DNA of 64,000 nt from Umbellularia californica (Eukaryota > Streptophyta > Magnoliopsida > Laurales > Lauraceae). The DNA lies in contig JAPQWN010000011.1 of the NCBI GenBank assembly GCA_028538565.1, forward strand, positions 30,939,001-31,003,000, in the 5' to 3' direction. Below, piece by piece: positions 9,911-22,719 of this stretch; the first letter of the stretch is position 1, and each line of letters begins with the position of its first letter. A program made the position numbers and the translations under genes. The notes beneath the pieces were generated by a model. That model ran no database searches. It was not told the DNA's origin and was given only the letters and a program-made list of their open reading frames with translations.

Positions 9911-12900
9911 GTCTCTAGCACTCCAGAAGGTCTTGTTGAGTTGGAAGCCTCCGAAAATATTGTGGAAGAACCACCTTCAAACCTTCCGACAAAAGACCCT
10001 GTTCAAAATATAAACTTGGGACCACCTGATAACCCACGTCCTGTATTCATAAGCAAGAATATAAAGGATGATGAGTTACCCGAGTATATCTCTTTTCTTC
10101 ACGAGTTCGTTGATTGCTTTACATGGTCTTATGCTGAAATGCCTGGCCTGGATCCCAAAGTAGCAGTCCACAAGCTCAACTTGCAAAAAGAAATCAACCC
10201 TGTCAAACAAGGCCAAAGAAGATTCCATCCCAACGTGATGGACAAAATCGAACAAGAAGTTCAGAAACTCAAAAACGCTGGCTTCATCCGCGAAGAACAG
10301 CATCCTGAATGGTTAGCCAACATCGTCCCTGTGACAAAGAAAAATGGGCAGATAAGGGTCTGTATCGACTACAGAGACCTGAATAATGCATGCCCTAAAG
10401 ATGAATTCCCGCTCCCCATACCAGAGGTGATGATTGACAACACCTATGGGTTCGAGCGAATGACATTCATGGATGGATTCTCTGGCTACAATCAGATAAA
10501 GATGCATCCTGAAGATGAAAGGCATACGTCATTTCGCACACCATTTGGCATGTACTGCTACACTGTCATGCCATTTGGTCTGAAAAATGCAGGTGCAACA
10601 TATCAGAGGGCTATGATGAAAATATTCCAAGATATGCAGCACAAGACGGTCGAATGCTATGTTGACGACCTCGCCATCAAAAGCAGAAGAAAAGAATACC
10701 ATCTCGACGATCTTCGAGAAGTCTTCCTCTGACTTCGCAAACACAAATTGTGGATGAATCCACTAAAATGATTTTTCGGTGTATCATCGGGTAAGTTTCT
10801 CGGATTCATAGTACGGAAAGCTGGAATAGAACTTGACCCCACTAAAGTCAAGGCTATCCTGGAAATGCCATCTCCAAGAACCCTAAGAGAATTAAAAGGG
10901 CTTTAAGGAAGGTTGGCATACATCCGACGGTTCATCTCCAATCTGTCAGGGAAGTGCCGTCCATTTTCTCGCTTAATGAAGAAAGGCGTAGACTTTGTCT
11001 GGGATGCTGAATGTGAAAATACATTTCAAGACATCAAAGCATACCTCACCAAACCTCCAGTGCAAGCTGCCCCCACAATTGGAAAACCATTTATCTTGTA
11101 CACAAGAGCTCTCAACCACTCTTTGGGTGCTCTGCTTGCACAAGAAAACGACGATGGAAAAGAAGCTGCTCTATATTACCTTAGCCGCATGTTGGTAGGT
11201 GCAAAGCATCGCTACTCTCCAGTCGAAAAAGAATGCCTTGCAGTGATATTTACCGTACAAAAGCTGCGTCATTATCTGCTGTCTAATACACTCTACCTGA
11301 TTTCGAGGATCAACCTCCTAAAGGTCCTTGTCACAAAAGCAGGTGCTCTCAATGCCCGACTGGCAAAATGGTCCATCCTTTTATCACAGTTTGATATTAG
11401 GTATGCACCACAAAAAGCAATCAAAGGCCAAGCTCTGGCAGACTTCCTCGAAGAACATCCATTGCCTAAAGATTCTCCACTCAGGGATGATCTCCCAGAC
11501 GAATTTGTCTACAATGTGGAAACTTCCTTATCAAATGCTTCCTGAAACATATACTTTGATGGTGCAACTAGGACAAATGAAAAATGAAAGCAAATATCGG
11601 GAATCGGCATCCTCTTTGTCAACCCCGACAAATACATGATTCCACACGCCTTCTCGCTACTGGAATCGTGTTCAAACAATGCAGCTTAGTACCAAGCCCT
11701 GATTGTAGGATTGGAACTTCCCCTCGAATCCGGCATCACCATGCTGGAAGCTTTTGGAGACTCTCAACTGATCGTCAACCAGATGAATCAGAAATATGAA
11801 GTCAGGAAGCCTGATCTGCTACCTTACTACAACAAGGCACAGTCGCTTCGACAAAAATTCAACATCTGTCACATCACCCACATCCTCAGAGGTGAAAACA
11901 TCCGTGCAGATGCCCTAGCTGGACTCGCCGCATCCATGGCAATCAAAGAAGGGGAAAACATGCAAGTCACAATGTGTCAAAGAAGGATTCTCCCTCCTCT
12001 CAACACACACCAAGCAGTTGTTGAATGCCACCAAGTGGTTGGAAGTCAGATGTCCATCCTCAAACCTCTGATCGGCGACTGGAGAGATCCGTTCATTGAT
12101 TACATCATGTTTGGAGTTTTACCTGAAGATCCAAAAGATCGAGTAAGTATCCAAAGACGAGCCCCGAACTTTCATTTGGATATACCTTCAAAAGTACTTT
12201 ACAGAAATCTTTCAACGGAGTACCTCTATGCTGCTTGTCACAACAAAAGGCTGAGGAAACTCTCAAAGAAGTACATGCTGGTCTTTGTGGAGCCCATCAG
12301 GCTGGTCCTAAGCTCTACAACCGGATAAAAATGCTAGGTTAGTATTGGCCTACCATGGTAGCTGATGCAATACAATTTGCCAAGCGCTGCCAAAAATGCC
12401 AGATTCACGGAGATTATGTCCACATGCCTCCAGAATGGCTACATCCAACAGCAATCTCATGGCCTTTCGAAGCCTGGGGTATGGACATCATAGGTCCTAT
12501 CCCTCCCCCATCAAGCAAAGGTCATCGCTTCGTCTTTCCCACAACGGATTATTTCTCCAAGTGGTCAAAAGCATTTGCGCTCAGCGAAATGAAGACCTCA
12601 TCAGTCCTTCAATTCTTGCGCACCAACATTACTTGTCGCTTCGGCATACCTAAAAGATTCGTCCATGATAACGGACCACAATTTCGGGATCACAGATTCT
12701 ACAGGTTCTGCGACAAGTACAAAATCCAAAGTTGTCCTTCGACTCCATATAATCCAGCAGCGAACGGACTAGCAGAAGCCTTCAACAAGACACTCTGCAA
12801 AATTTTCAAGAAAATGGACTCTAGTCACAAAAGAGACTGGGGCGACAAACTACCAGAAGCCTTGTGGGCCTATCGAACCACCGTTCGAGGACCAACCCAT

Positions 12901-13328
12901 AGCACACCATTCTCTTTGGTCGATGGATGCGAAACTGTTGTCCCTTTGGAAGTACAAATTCCTTCCTTAAGGGTATCTTTGCAAAATGACATAACGCAAG
13001 AAAGCAATGTCAAATTGAGACTCCAAGAGCTGGATAATCTCGATGAAAGACGACTCGAAGCTCTACAAAGCATTGAGTTGTACCAAGCACCCATGGCAGG
13101 ATCTTTCGACAAGAAGGTTAGGCAACGCGCCTACAAAAAGGGTGACTTGGTTCTTGCAGTAAAAAGACCCATAGTCTTTACCCACAAATCCAAAGGTAAA
13201 TTTGAACCAAAATGGGAGGGACCCTTCGTCATCGACAAAGTCTTCTCCAACGGCGCATACACACGTCTAAACATGGAAGGAGACAGATGTATGCTGCCAT
13301 CAACGGCAAGTTCTTGAAGCGGTACTAC
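9911..13328 (+). pseudogene. pol: E2 pol: RT, RNase H, archaeal-type RNase H, integrase (degraded)
   Basis: Domains in order: reverse transcriptase (about 10150-10910; catalytic YVDD at 10658-10669), RNase H (about 11060-11290), a second RNase H (about 11555-11950; FDGAT and GDSQLIVNQ) characteristic of the Tat group, and integrase (12240-13317) with zinc-binding H/C residues and D,D35E triad (GMDIIGP, HDNGPQF, AEAFNK). In-frame stops lie at 10730, 10769, 10904, 11543, 11585 and 11687, and near 12343. Single-base deletions near 12205 and 13291 shift the frame relative to E3. It cannot make a functional polyprotein. Confidence 0.92.
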
Positions 13329-15265
13329 CCTTGAAGACTTCCTCAAATGTGTCAGAGCGATATCTACACGGTCAAAGCCTATTTCCAAGGTACTTGCTCG
13401 TCAAACCCACCCCTTTTGAAATTTTCATCTTTATGTTGAAGTTTTCAAAAAAAAAAAAAAACTCTCTCAAAACAATGCTTACTTTCATCGTTTCATTGTT
13501 CAAAAAAAAATCAAAATCCAAAAATCCAAGTTTAGGAGCCTCTTCCCAGACTTGACCAAAATTTTAGATCCTTGAACCCAAAAATTCATGGTTTGAAACA
13601 AAAACCAGGACTCAGGAACTTTCACCCTAGTTCGCCCTGGCTTTTACAACGAAAATGGTTTTAAGTCAAAATTTATGACCCTCGTGTCTTTAAACAAAAA
13701 AAATGGTTTTTAGAAACCGCGGGGAAGCGACATTCAGTCGACACTCGCAAAACCAAAAAAAAACCGGAATGATACGAACCCCATTCGATACTTCGAAAAC
13801 CCAAAAACCGGAAGGATGCGAACCCCATTCGATACTTCCAACACCCAAAAATCGCAAGGAAGCGAACCCCTTTCGATACTTGCAAAACCTCAAAATTTCA
13901 AAATCGTGGAGACACAATATTTCAATTTATATCCACAACCCAAATTTCAAATGGTTAGAGAAAACCTCAAATTTCAAAAATCACGAGGAAACGACATCAA
14001 GTCAGTACCCGCGAAACCAAAAGTTTTGGGAAAGCAGGGAAGCGACGCTTAGTCGATACTTGCACCCCAATTCGCGAGGAAGCGACATTCCATCGATACT
14101 CGCAAAACCCAGCCCGCGAGGAAGTGATATTCCATCAATACTCGCAAACCGAATGAGCAAGGAAGCGACATTCCATCAATACTTGCAAGACCATTCAGCG
14201 GGGAGGCGACATTTAGTCGATACCTGCATTTTGAAAACCAAAATCGGCTATAAACGCCAAAATTCGGCTATAAACGCCAAAATCGGCTATAAACGCCAAA
14301 ATCGGTTTTCATGCCAACAAAACAAAACTTGGTTTTCAAAAAATCTGGCTCCCATGCCAAAACAAAACAAAACACAACAAAACAAAATTCGGCTCCTATG
14401 CCATTCCAAAAATCGGCTTTCATGCCATCCAAAACTCGGCTCCTATGCCATCTAAAAATTTTGGCTTTAACGCCATCCAAAAAGCTTGGCTCTCATGCCA
14501 CAAACAAAAAAACCTTGGCTCTCATGCCACAAACAAAAAAAAAAACAAATTTCGCTCTCATGCCACAAACAAAAAAAACTTTGGCTCTCATGCCACAAAA
14601 AACTTTGGCTCTCATGCCACAAAAAAATTTGGCTTCCATGCTACAAAATAAAATTCGGCTTCCATGCCATTCCAAAATCCGGCTTTCATGCCATCTCAAA
14701 ATTTTTGACTCTAATGCCATCTCAAAATTTTTGGCTCCTATGCCGCAAAACAAATTTTGGCTCTTACGCCACAAAATTAGGCTTCCATGCGATCTAAAAT
14801 TTGGTTGTCAAACCATCAAAACCTAGGCTTTTTGCCACAAAAAAATTGGCTTTCATGCCCAAAAGCAACTCTTTGACAAAAGATTTTCACAAAATGACAA
14901 CCTTTTGATCAAATTCTCAAACAAACATTCCCATCAACTTTTACTCAAATGTGTTTCCATCAAAAAATGATTTAAGTAAAAAGAAAGGGATACAAAAATA
15001 TAGTACCAAAATTGTTTATACATGGAGGTACCAAAAAAAAAAAAAAAAACAAAGAAGAAGAAAAAAGAGTTTGATATAACTCAGGAGCTCAATCTAGCAT
15101 GGTGTTCAACCAAAGGTTCAACTCATCAAGCAGAACCTTGGCCTTAACTTCCAAATTTTTTAGGCCACGGTTCTTCAAAATGTTCCCATAAAACGCGACC
15201 GAATGCCGTGACCCATCTGCTGCACGAGGAAGTTCTTCCCAGAGGACTTGCCACTGCTCATGCTC
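13329..15265. repeat. E2 spacer between pol and accessory gene, minisatellite-rich
   Basis: Non-coding. 13690-14235 holds ~35-45-bp units with the theme GAGGAAGCGACATTCCAT plus GATACTCGCAAAACC. 14235-14850 holds ~20-30-bp units alternating GGCTATAAACGCCAAAATC and GGCTCTCATGCCACAAA. The same two arrays occur in reverse orientation in E3 (31480-32420). The open frames here are products of the repeats. 15000-15265 would be the 3' untranslated end of the accessory gene. Confidence 0.85.
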
Positions 15266-18200
15266 CTAAGTCTTCCTCCGGACATTACCTTCAGCTACCT
15301 TAACCTGGCAAATGAGGGTCCCCTCCTTGTCACGAGCCTCCACAATGGCGGTCCATTTGGCAGCGGCTTCTTCCTCCAAAAGCTTAAGACGCTGCCTAGC
15401 CTCGACAACCTCCTTATCAAGGCGGTCTAAGTCTTGCTTCAGCCCCATAATGGATAACTTGGTAACGTTCTTCTCCCGAACGATCTGCCTCTGAGTCTTC
15501 GTGACCTCAGTCAACTCAGCTTTCACTTTGCTGGATGGTTTTATAAACATCTCATCAAAGAAGTCACCATCTGGGAAACTCTTGGTCTCAGTCCATTTGT
15601 TCCCCAAGGCGATGATTTCCTCAACAAAGCCTTTGGCGCTTGCGATGTCTAGACCGACTTCTTTGCTATCAGCAAGGATGTCCTGCACATGCTTTATCAT
15701 TCCAAAACTAGCTTCCAAGTGACCTGAAGAAAGAGTCTCAACCCATGAGCTCAAGACAGTCTTTAGCACCTTCCATGCATACTGAAGGTGCAGTGCAGAT
15801 GAGGATTCGCCATGCTCTGATGCCCGACTGCCCATGTCATGCCCCATTGGAAGAGTAATCAATAAACTCTTTCCAACTGAAGAAGCTGACTCATTGAAAG
15901 CGGAAGAAGCCCCTATTTCTACATCAGCCGCAGGTATCCCCTGTTCTAGCTCTGAGGAAGACGGAGGAAACTCTCCTGCTGCTCCATAATCTGTAAGGAA
16001 AGAACAAAAGGTATGAATATAATCTTGTCAAAAAAAATATATCAAGATTATTATTGTAAAAATACTTGCTGTGACAACCGGCGGAGTACTCTCTGCCTCT
16101 CTGAGCTCATCCGAAGCATCGTCAAAAGTTGCATCCATGGATGGCTCGAAATCGTCAGAATCCTCTGGCAAGTCAAGAAAACAAAGGCTACATGTTAGCA
16201 AATGACAGCACAAACAAAAAGAAGAAAAAAAAGGAAGTCAAAGCAATCATACCAGTTGAAGGTTCTGGAACCACTCCAGAGTCCCTGGGCTCTTCCTCGG
16301 ATGCCACGACTGGATCCGTTATCGCCTCATCGGCAGGAACCTCGGGCATCACCAGGTCATCATCCTCTGCAAAGAAAAGCAGCGGATCAAAACAAAAAAA
16401 AATCTCTCACAAGAGAAAAGAAGAAACAAAAGAAAGAAAAATGATCATACCAGCTGTCTCCTCTTCTCTGCTCCTCTTCCCCGGAGGCTCGTCAGCATCC
16501 TCAGACACCTCCTCAGCAATGGTGAAAGGAACTTCAATATCAGAAGGACTATCGTGCCGTTTCATATTACGACGCTGTCCTCTCTTCTTCTTGCTAGGTG
16601 GGTCAATCTGCTTGACGATCCTACCCCACTATCAACATCAGGCCTCTCACTAGAGTCCTCACTGGATGGTCTACTCATCTCAGTAGACTCCATGGAAGCC
16701 TTCGTATGCTCTGCCTGTATCATAGCATCGATCTCGGCCTCCTCCTATTCCAGCTGTCTCAAGACCTCACCAGGAATCCCTTGTGCAGCTCCTAATCTGA
16801 TGATGTCCTGCCCATTGAGAAAGCCTATCTTGTGCGTCTCTCCAGAAAGGAAAGTCAAAACTTCCTCCCGGCGGACACCATCTGATTTACCAAGACCCTT
16901 CCCAGGAGACTGCTTGACATCGAGCTCTTTCTTGGAAAGCCCCCGGTACACTGAGAAGCTCTCAACGAACCACTTCGTGAAGCCAGCAGTCCGGAAAGTG
17001 GGCAGCTCAGGATAGGAAATCATGGCGGTAGTGTCCTCTGCACTGTAAAAAACCCATGCATTTCTCCTATCATGCAGACCTCCAAAACGCTTCACCATGC
17101 TCGAAGGCGCTCCAACAACGCCTTGAGAGAAGCCAAGCTGCAATGCAAAACGCGAAGGGACATACGGCTGGATATCGACGAAGAGATGTCTGCGGTACAC
17201 CATCGTACCAACCCGTATGTTGAAGAGCCATCTCTTCTCCGCGTCTATCAAAGCATAGTGTCTTCCCGACCCTGCCCTGGTCGAATCACGGGAGACACCA
17301 AAGTCAAAAGCCTTCTTCCGTAAATCCGGAGAAAGCTTCACTGAAGACTGCCCAATCTCGACGTCCCTAAATCGTTGGATCCTCAAACGGGCAGATAAAA
17401 GTGATTCGGGAACGGCTATCCCTCTAGCCAAACGAATCATAAAGGGATCTTTGTCCTGTGCAATTCCCAAACGATGGAAGCTAGGACAGTGGTATACATA
17501 CCACGAATAGAAGATGTGGGCAGAAAATACCCTGTTCATGGGGAGCCCAAGTCGAATCAGGAAAGCAGCAGCCTGAAGTTCGGTACACAAATAGGAGTAA
17601 AGAGCAGGTACCAAAGCCAGCCGCTCTCCAAACGCCATCTGACAAGCCGGAAAAATACAGTGCGGGCTGATGTGCGTTCCATCTCCTCCAGCAAAAACAA
17701 CCTCACCCAACCAATAAGTGAGGTAAACAGCAAGATCTCTCCGCAACGTAATGTCAGGGCAAACGGCATCTGTGCTTGCGAAAAACCTCTTCAAATCTTC
17801 TCGCATAGCAGCGATCTTCTTCAAACTTGATGCTTTAGCCCAGCATCCTGGTCCATGCCATCAGAAGAATCCCCGCTGTCAAAAAAGTTGGAGCTGCAAC
17901 TTCTCCAACTGCTGCATCTAACTTTCGAGCCCTCCTTCTCCTTCAAAAAATCATAGAAGGCGACGAGCTGAAAGTACACAAGCCTGAACTCCTGAGACTG
18001 CTCCTCAAGGACGCTGTCAATAGGCATGAACTCCTCATTGCCGAGGATAGGCAACCCGGTGATGGCGTTCAGTTCCTTTAAAGAAAAACCAATCTCACCA
18101 TTCGTCACAATGAATGTGTTGGTTTGTGGAAGGAATGACTCCAGCATGGCCATGAAAGCCTCATCGGAGAAACCAACGGTTTGCTGAAAAGCGCGAACCG

Positions 18201-19997
18201 CATCAAAAATCTCGACCTCCCGAAGAACGGCCTCGCCAATCTTCAGGGTGTGATTAGTCCATGATTCCCAACTTGAGTCAGCACTGAAACGGCCACGAAG
18301 TTGAAAAGGCTTCACCCAATTGCTGCCGTCACCTCGAAAAATGCCAAGGCCCACCGGTCTCAAATCAACCGATGGATGATCAGAACCTTGGTAGCCACTA
18401 GCTGGCATCAACATGTCAATACGGACAGGTAGCTTCTCTGCAAAACTGGAAGGGCCGCCAACAAAAACCCCGGTCTTGATCACACTGGTCCTCTTCACCC
18501 AGCTTGGAGGATCTTCCCTCTTAGGGCACGTGGGAGAAAGGCTCAGGATCGAGATGGTCCGATCAAAAGTCGATCGGGTAGAAATAGTTCTCTCCTCACC
18601 ATCTGCTATGTAAGAGAACTGAAAACACCTCCTTTGGTATGTCAAGTCCTCGGGTACTGCATCACCAAAGAAGAAGGTAGGCTTGGGCACAATGCTCTGA
18701 TCGTCCATAACCCAAGGACGGCTGCTTACCATGATCTTGTAGAATTCCTCATCTTTGAGAGCGATCAATCGCTGTCTCATCTCATCGCGATTGAGGGAAT
18801 CACATTCTTCCAAGTTTTTCTCGACGAACTGGACCTTCTCCCAGGCCTATTGAACGGCCGCATTGAAAGATCTGGCAGACCGACGAGGTGTGTCAGTAAC
18901 AAGACCTTTACCCTTGTTCGTTCTGCAAGAACTACCTGTAAAAGATGGAAGAGAAAAGATCAACCATCATCAAAATGACAGAATTTTGCTACAAAAGGTC
19001 TAGTAAAATTTTGACATGGTTCCGGGGCAATTTCGAAGAAAAGGAAAATACTCCGAAAAAGACAGGAAGCCTGAAGATGAACTCAACATCACTGCAAGCT
19101 CATAGTCAGTGCAAAGTTCTCAAAGAAGGTTCGAACTCAACATCGCTGCGAGAAAGAGCCAATCTCATCAAATTTCTGCAAAATCTGGAAAAGAGCTCAA
19201 CATTACTGCGAGCTTCAGAATCCAAAAATTGCAAAGTTCCTCAAAATCCAGCAAGACCGAGAAAGAGCTCAACATCACTGCGAGCTCAAAATCCCAATAC
19301 TTGCGAAAGATTTTCAGGTATGCATTATCATGTTTCCAAGTCCATTTACCAAAAAATCATGCATCAAAGAATATCATCATGCATTAGAAGCTAGGAAAAT
19401 CTTGACCAAAGTTTGACCAATTCCAACCCAATTTGGTCAAAACCAATCAAACTTTGTCCAAGTCAAAAATCATGTTGGCTTGACTTAGAAACTTTAGCCT
19501 TCTATCTTGATGCATCAAAAAAAAATGCATGAACATATTGAAATTGCATGATCCTCATTATCATAGTGAGCAAACAAAGAAAAAAAAAAAGAGAAAGAAA
19601 GAGAAAAAAAAATTTACTGGCCCACAGGCCGTGGCCCACTGCCACGTGGCATGCTGTCCGTGCAGCCAAAAAAAAAAAATGCTGAAACAAAAAAACAGAA
19701 ATCAGCGTGCAGAAAAAAAAAACAAAAACAACAGAAAAACAGAAAAAAAATCGTTGAAAAAAAAGAGAAGGGAAAAGTCAGCGTGTGAAAAAAAAAAGGA
19801 AGTGCACAGTAAAAAAAAAAGGGGAGAAAACCGTGAAAAAAAAAAAGGAAGAAAAAAAAGGAGAAGAAGCACGAAAAAAAAAAAGAGAAAAACGTGCTGG
19901 GAAAAAAAAAAGAAAAGAAAAGGAAAAAGAGAAAAAGAGAAGAAGTTACTTCTACAATGGAGATTCTTGTGGAGGAAGAAAACTTACTTGAAGCCAT
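15266..19997 (-). pseudogene. E2 antisense accessory gene, PMD-like, five exons, broken
   Basis: This is the counterpart of the E3 gene at 26480-31065. Exon 1 is ATGGCTTCAA at 19997-19988 with a GTAAGT donor. Exon 2 starts at 18935 after a clear acceptor (CTTTTACAG) and joins in frame. The main body runs to about 16450 (PMD-like region, SFLPQTNTF...NGEIGFSLKEL...GLPILG). Small acidic exons follow, and a coiled-coil last exon (15990-15266, stop TAG). Breaks: TAG at 18849-18847 where E3 has CAG, and a frame change near 17823. Protein identity to E3 in the first 180 residues of the body is near 87% by eye, while introns hardly align. The function in the element is unknown. Confidence 0.75.
19560..19960. 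repeat. E2 intron 1 purine/A-rich tract
   Basis: Poly-A and AAAAAGAAG repeats on the plus strand (pyrimidine-rich in gene orientation). They fill the first intron of the accessory gene, as at 26540-26990 in E3. The Lys-rich frames here are spurious. Confidence 0.8.
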
Positions 19998-20120
19998 TGA
20001 TGGAGAAGAAGAAGAAAAGCTTGGAGCCCTTCGAGCAAAAGCACTTCTTATCTTGGAAAGCACTCTTGAAGATTTCTTGCAAACAAAGAAAGCAATGGAG
20101 CAAAAGACCCAACCCCTCTT

Positions 20121-20130
20121 GCTTTTATAG
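20121..20130 (-). promoter_or_regulatory. TATA box of E2 accessory gene
   Basis: The minus strand reads CTATAAAAGC about 125 bp before the ATG at 19997, the same spacing as in E3. Upstream, at 20208-20216 and 20297-20305, lie two exact AAAATATCT motifs in gene orientation within short AGATATTCTCT repeats. Confidence 0.65.
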
Positions 20131-20659
20131 AAGAGAGCAAGCCAAAAGAGGTAACAAGGAGAAAGAAAAGAGGTAAGTGCTAAAATTTAGTTACTTTCCC
20201 AAAAGAGAGATATTTTGAGAAAATCTTTTCCACAAAAAGGAAACTTGAGAAATTCTCTCCAAGTAAGGATATTTTTAGATATTCTCTACACAAAAGAGAT
20301 ATTTTTAGATATTCTCTACAAATATGACACCATGTGAGATCTAGGCCATCTTCAAAGCCTAAGGTCCCATGGGTTAGCCCATATGAGCCAAGTTTGACCA
20401 CCTAGGCACTAAAAGTGGCTTTTAGTCAAAATATTGCTCTTACCAAGAGCAAAAAACAAAAATAAATAAAATAAAAAAAATAAAAAAAATAAAAAAAAAA
20501 AAGAAGAAAAAAGCAAAAAAGTCCCATGCCTCTTTTGAGTTAATGGGACCATTCAAAAAAAAAAAAGAGAAAAGAAAGCCTCATGAGTTTCCAAAAATCA
20601 AACCATCCAACCTCATGAACCAAATTGAGCCAAAATCTTGAAATTGACATTTCACAAAA

Positions 20660-20880
20660 CCAAATTCCGGTCCCCTAGCTCGCCACATACAGCTTGTTAG
20701 GTCACAAGACCAAAACCAAATTAAAATCCAAACCAAACCAAAACCAAAAACCCAGATCTGACCCCCCAACTTGCCACATACAGCTTGTTGGGTCACAAGG
20801 TCAAAATCAAAATCAAACCCCGACCCCCTAACCAGCCACATACAGCTTGTTAGGTCACAAGGTCAAAATACAAAATACAA
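20660..20880. repeat. ~75-bp tandem repeat before E2 3' LTR, 3 copies
   Basis: The unit contains GCCACATACAGCTTGTTAGG followed by TCACAAG and CAAAATC. It recurs near 20683, 20772 and 20836. E3 has three copies in the mirror position (25540-25690). Confidence 0.85.
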
Positions 20881-21085
20881 AATCCAAAAACCCAAAATCC
20901 CCATGTCATTTTCAAAACTTTGCCTTGAGATGGTACGTGATCCCTCTCACTACCATAAAATCCCCCCGGAAACTCAGACGGCTATTCAAAAAAAAAAAAT
21001 GCTCAAAACTCTTGGTCAAGTTGGAAACTCCCCTTCAAGTTTCTCTTTGAGGCACATCGACTCCAAAAAGCTACTCGTCGCTGTA

Positions 21086-21100
21086 CCTCGAGGGGGCATT
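21086..21100 (+). promoter_or_regulatory. E2 polypurine tract
   Basis: CCTCGAGGGGGCATT lies directly before the LTR start TGTTGACACC at 21101. The matching site in E3 is 25303-25289 on the minus strand. It primes plus-strand DNA synthesis. Confidence 0.8.
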
Positions 21101-22719
21101 TGTTGACACCAAAAAAGTCACTATGTCTCCTCAACATCAAGAAGCCTCGTGAAGCTGCATCCTGCTACAAAACAGGCAAAGCTACTTCAAACATCAGATC
21201 TTTTCAGAATCAGACAAAAACTGAAAGATCCTTCAAGACAGCCAAAAGAGGGGTACACCTGAGGTTTCGGGCCATTCCGACATTGTTTGGCCCAACTTCA
21301 CTGCTCCGATAGCTAAACAAGCGCTCCCGGCGGCAACATCATCGAAGACACCAAAACTTCGATCAGAGCCTACTGATGACTCCAGAATATCTTCAAAAGG
21401 CTCCATGCCAAATTTCAAGTCAAACCGACAATGTTTGACCCTCCATCAATGCTCGAGCAGCAAAATCAAACCTCCCGGTGGCAGGAACCACCGAAGCCAT
21501 CACTTATCAAAAAAAGTACATGAGTGGCTTCAACATGCTTCCAAAAGGCTGCACGTCGAATTTCAGGTCATTCCGACAACGTTTGACCAGGTTTCGATGC
21601 TCCGAAAGAAAATCAAGCCTACCGGCGACGGAGCAACCCGGGACATTGACATCCAAAACGGAGCTCATGGAATGTCTCAAAATGACTCCAATAGGCTCTC
21701 CGTCAAATTTCAGGTCAATCGGACATCGCTTGACCACATATCAAAGCTCGGCATTTTCCCCGCAGCAAAATCAAGTCAAGCATCGATGGGACCCCAAACG
21801 GATTCAAAACTCAAATAAAAGCACATGGTTGGTCCTATCCACTGCTCAAGAAGCTTCACCTCAATTTTTAGGTCATTCCGACATCGTTTGACCTAGTTTT
21901 GACTCTTGGCGGAAAATCGGCTACAAAGTCTTCGACTTTCCCGAAAAATAGGAAACTTTGTGTTCCGGTTTTGTGCGGGCTCTCGTCAAGTTTTCTCCAA
22001 GAAAACCAAGTCAATAATTGAGAAAAAATGTCAAGAAAAATACAGAACAAAGAAGGAACAAAAAAGACGGAAAAACGGCCTAAAACGAAGCTCGGTGACC
22101 GAAAATGGCAAAACCTTAAGGTCGCCGGCGACCCTGGGTGCATGGTCGCCGGCGACCCTGCAAATCCAGGTTGCCGGATTTTGCACCAAAAAGCCCGTTT
22201 TTCGATCTTTTTCGCCTTTTGAGCATTCCTGCCTCTGTGATTTTCTGAAAATCCAATGTTTGATGCTTGAAAACGACTGATCTTCACCGACATCTCCGAT
22301 CCGCTGTTAAAAGCATGAAATCATCACCGATCGCTCCAAGATCTCCAACCGGCTGACCGAGAAAGTATACTTTCTGTCCGATCGATCGTGAAATCGACAA
22401 GACAGATGTCACCGGCCCACCAACATCAATTAATGTCTGAAATTGCACTGCAATCCGACATCAAACAATGTGTGGATCCACCTGTGATGATCACAAGAAG
22501 AATCTCAAAAGGCGCAGCGCGGCCCGCGACTCTTAACATGCCTTGGCGACCACTTAATGATGTTAATTGACCCGTTTATGACAACTTAATGCGGTCATTA
22601 ACTCATTATTTTGGACGGCCCAATCAGATTCAAGCATTTGGGAGTTACAAATCCAAGCAATCATGGCATTAAACCCATGAAACTCCCATCATCATGAAGA
22701 TTAAAGGGAATTAAAAACC
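21101..22719 (+). repeat. E2 3' LTR, first part (U3)
   Basis: It starts TGTTGACACC. The sequence is a diverged reverse match of LTR-A with the same U3 repeat units and a GTCGCCGGCGAC block near 22120-22165. It stops in U3 upstream of the TATA box at ...TTAAAAACC, where E3 begins with TGATGG on the plus strand. The rest is at 41540-42453. Confidence 0.88.
22715..22719. repeat. E3 target site duplication, left copy (AAACC)
   Basis: It pairs with AAGCC at 41540-41544. The undisturbed LTR of E1 reads AAGCC here, so the left copy has one G-to-A change. Confidence 0.75.

Noticed and set aside
13703..14826. Repetitive frames in the E2 spacer that look like repeat proteins
   Set aside because: The DNA units are not kept in frame between E2 and E3, and the mirrored array in E3 gives different frames.
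19529..20176. Lys-rich frame of over 200 codons (and similar at 26486-27199)
   Set aside because: Translation of poly-A / AAG repeats in intron 1 of the accessory gene. No start context, no conservation as protein.
21405..21891. Open frames in U3 repeats (also 7608-8247, 24355-25185, 40604-41556)
   Set aside because: They derive from the ~150-bp U3 repeat. The same open frames appear in all LTRs because the DNA is shared, with no domain seen.
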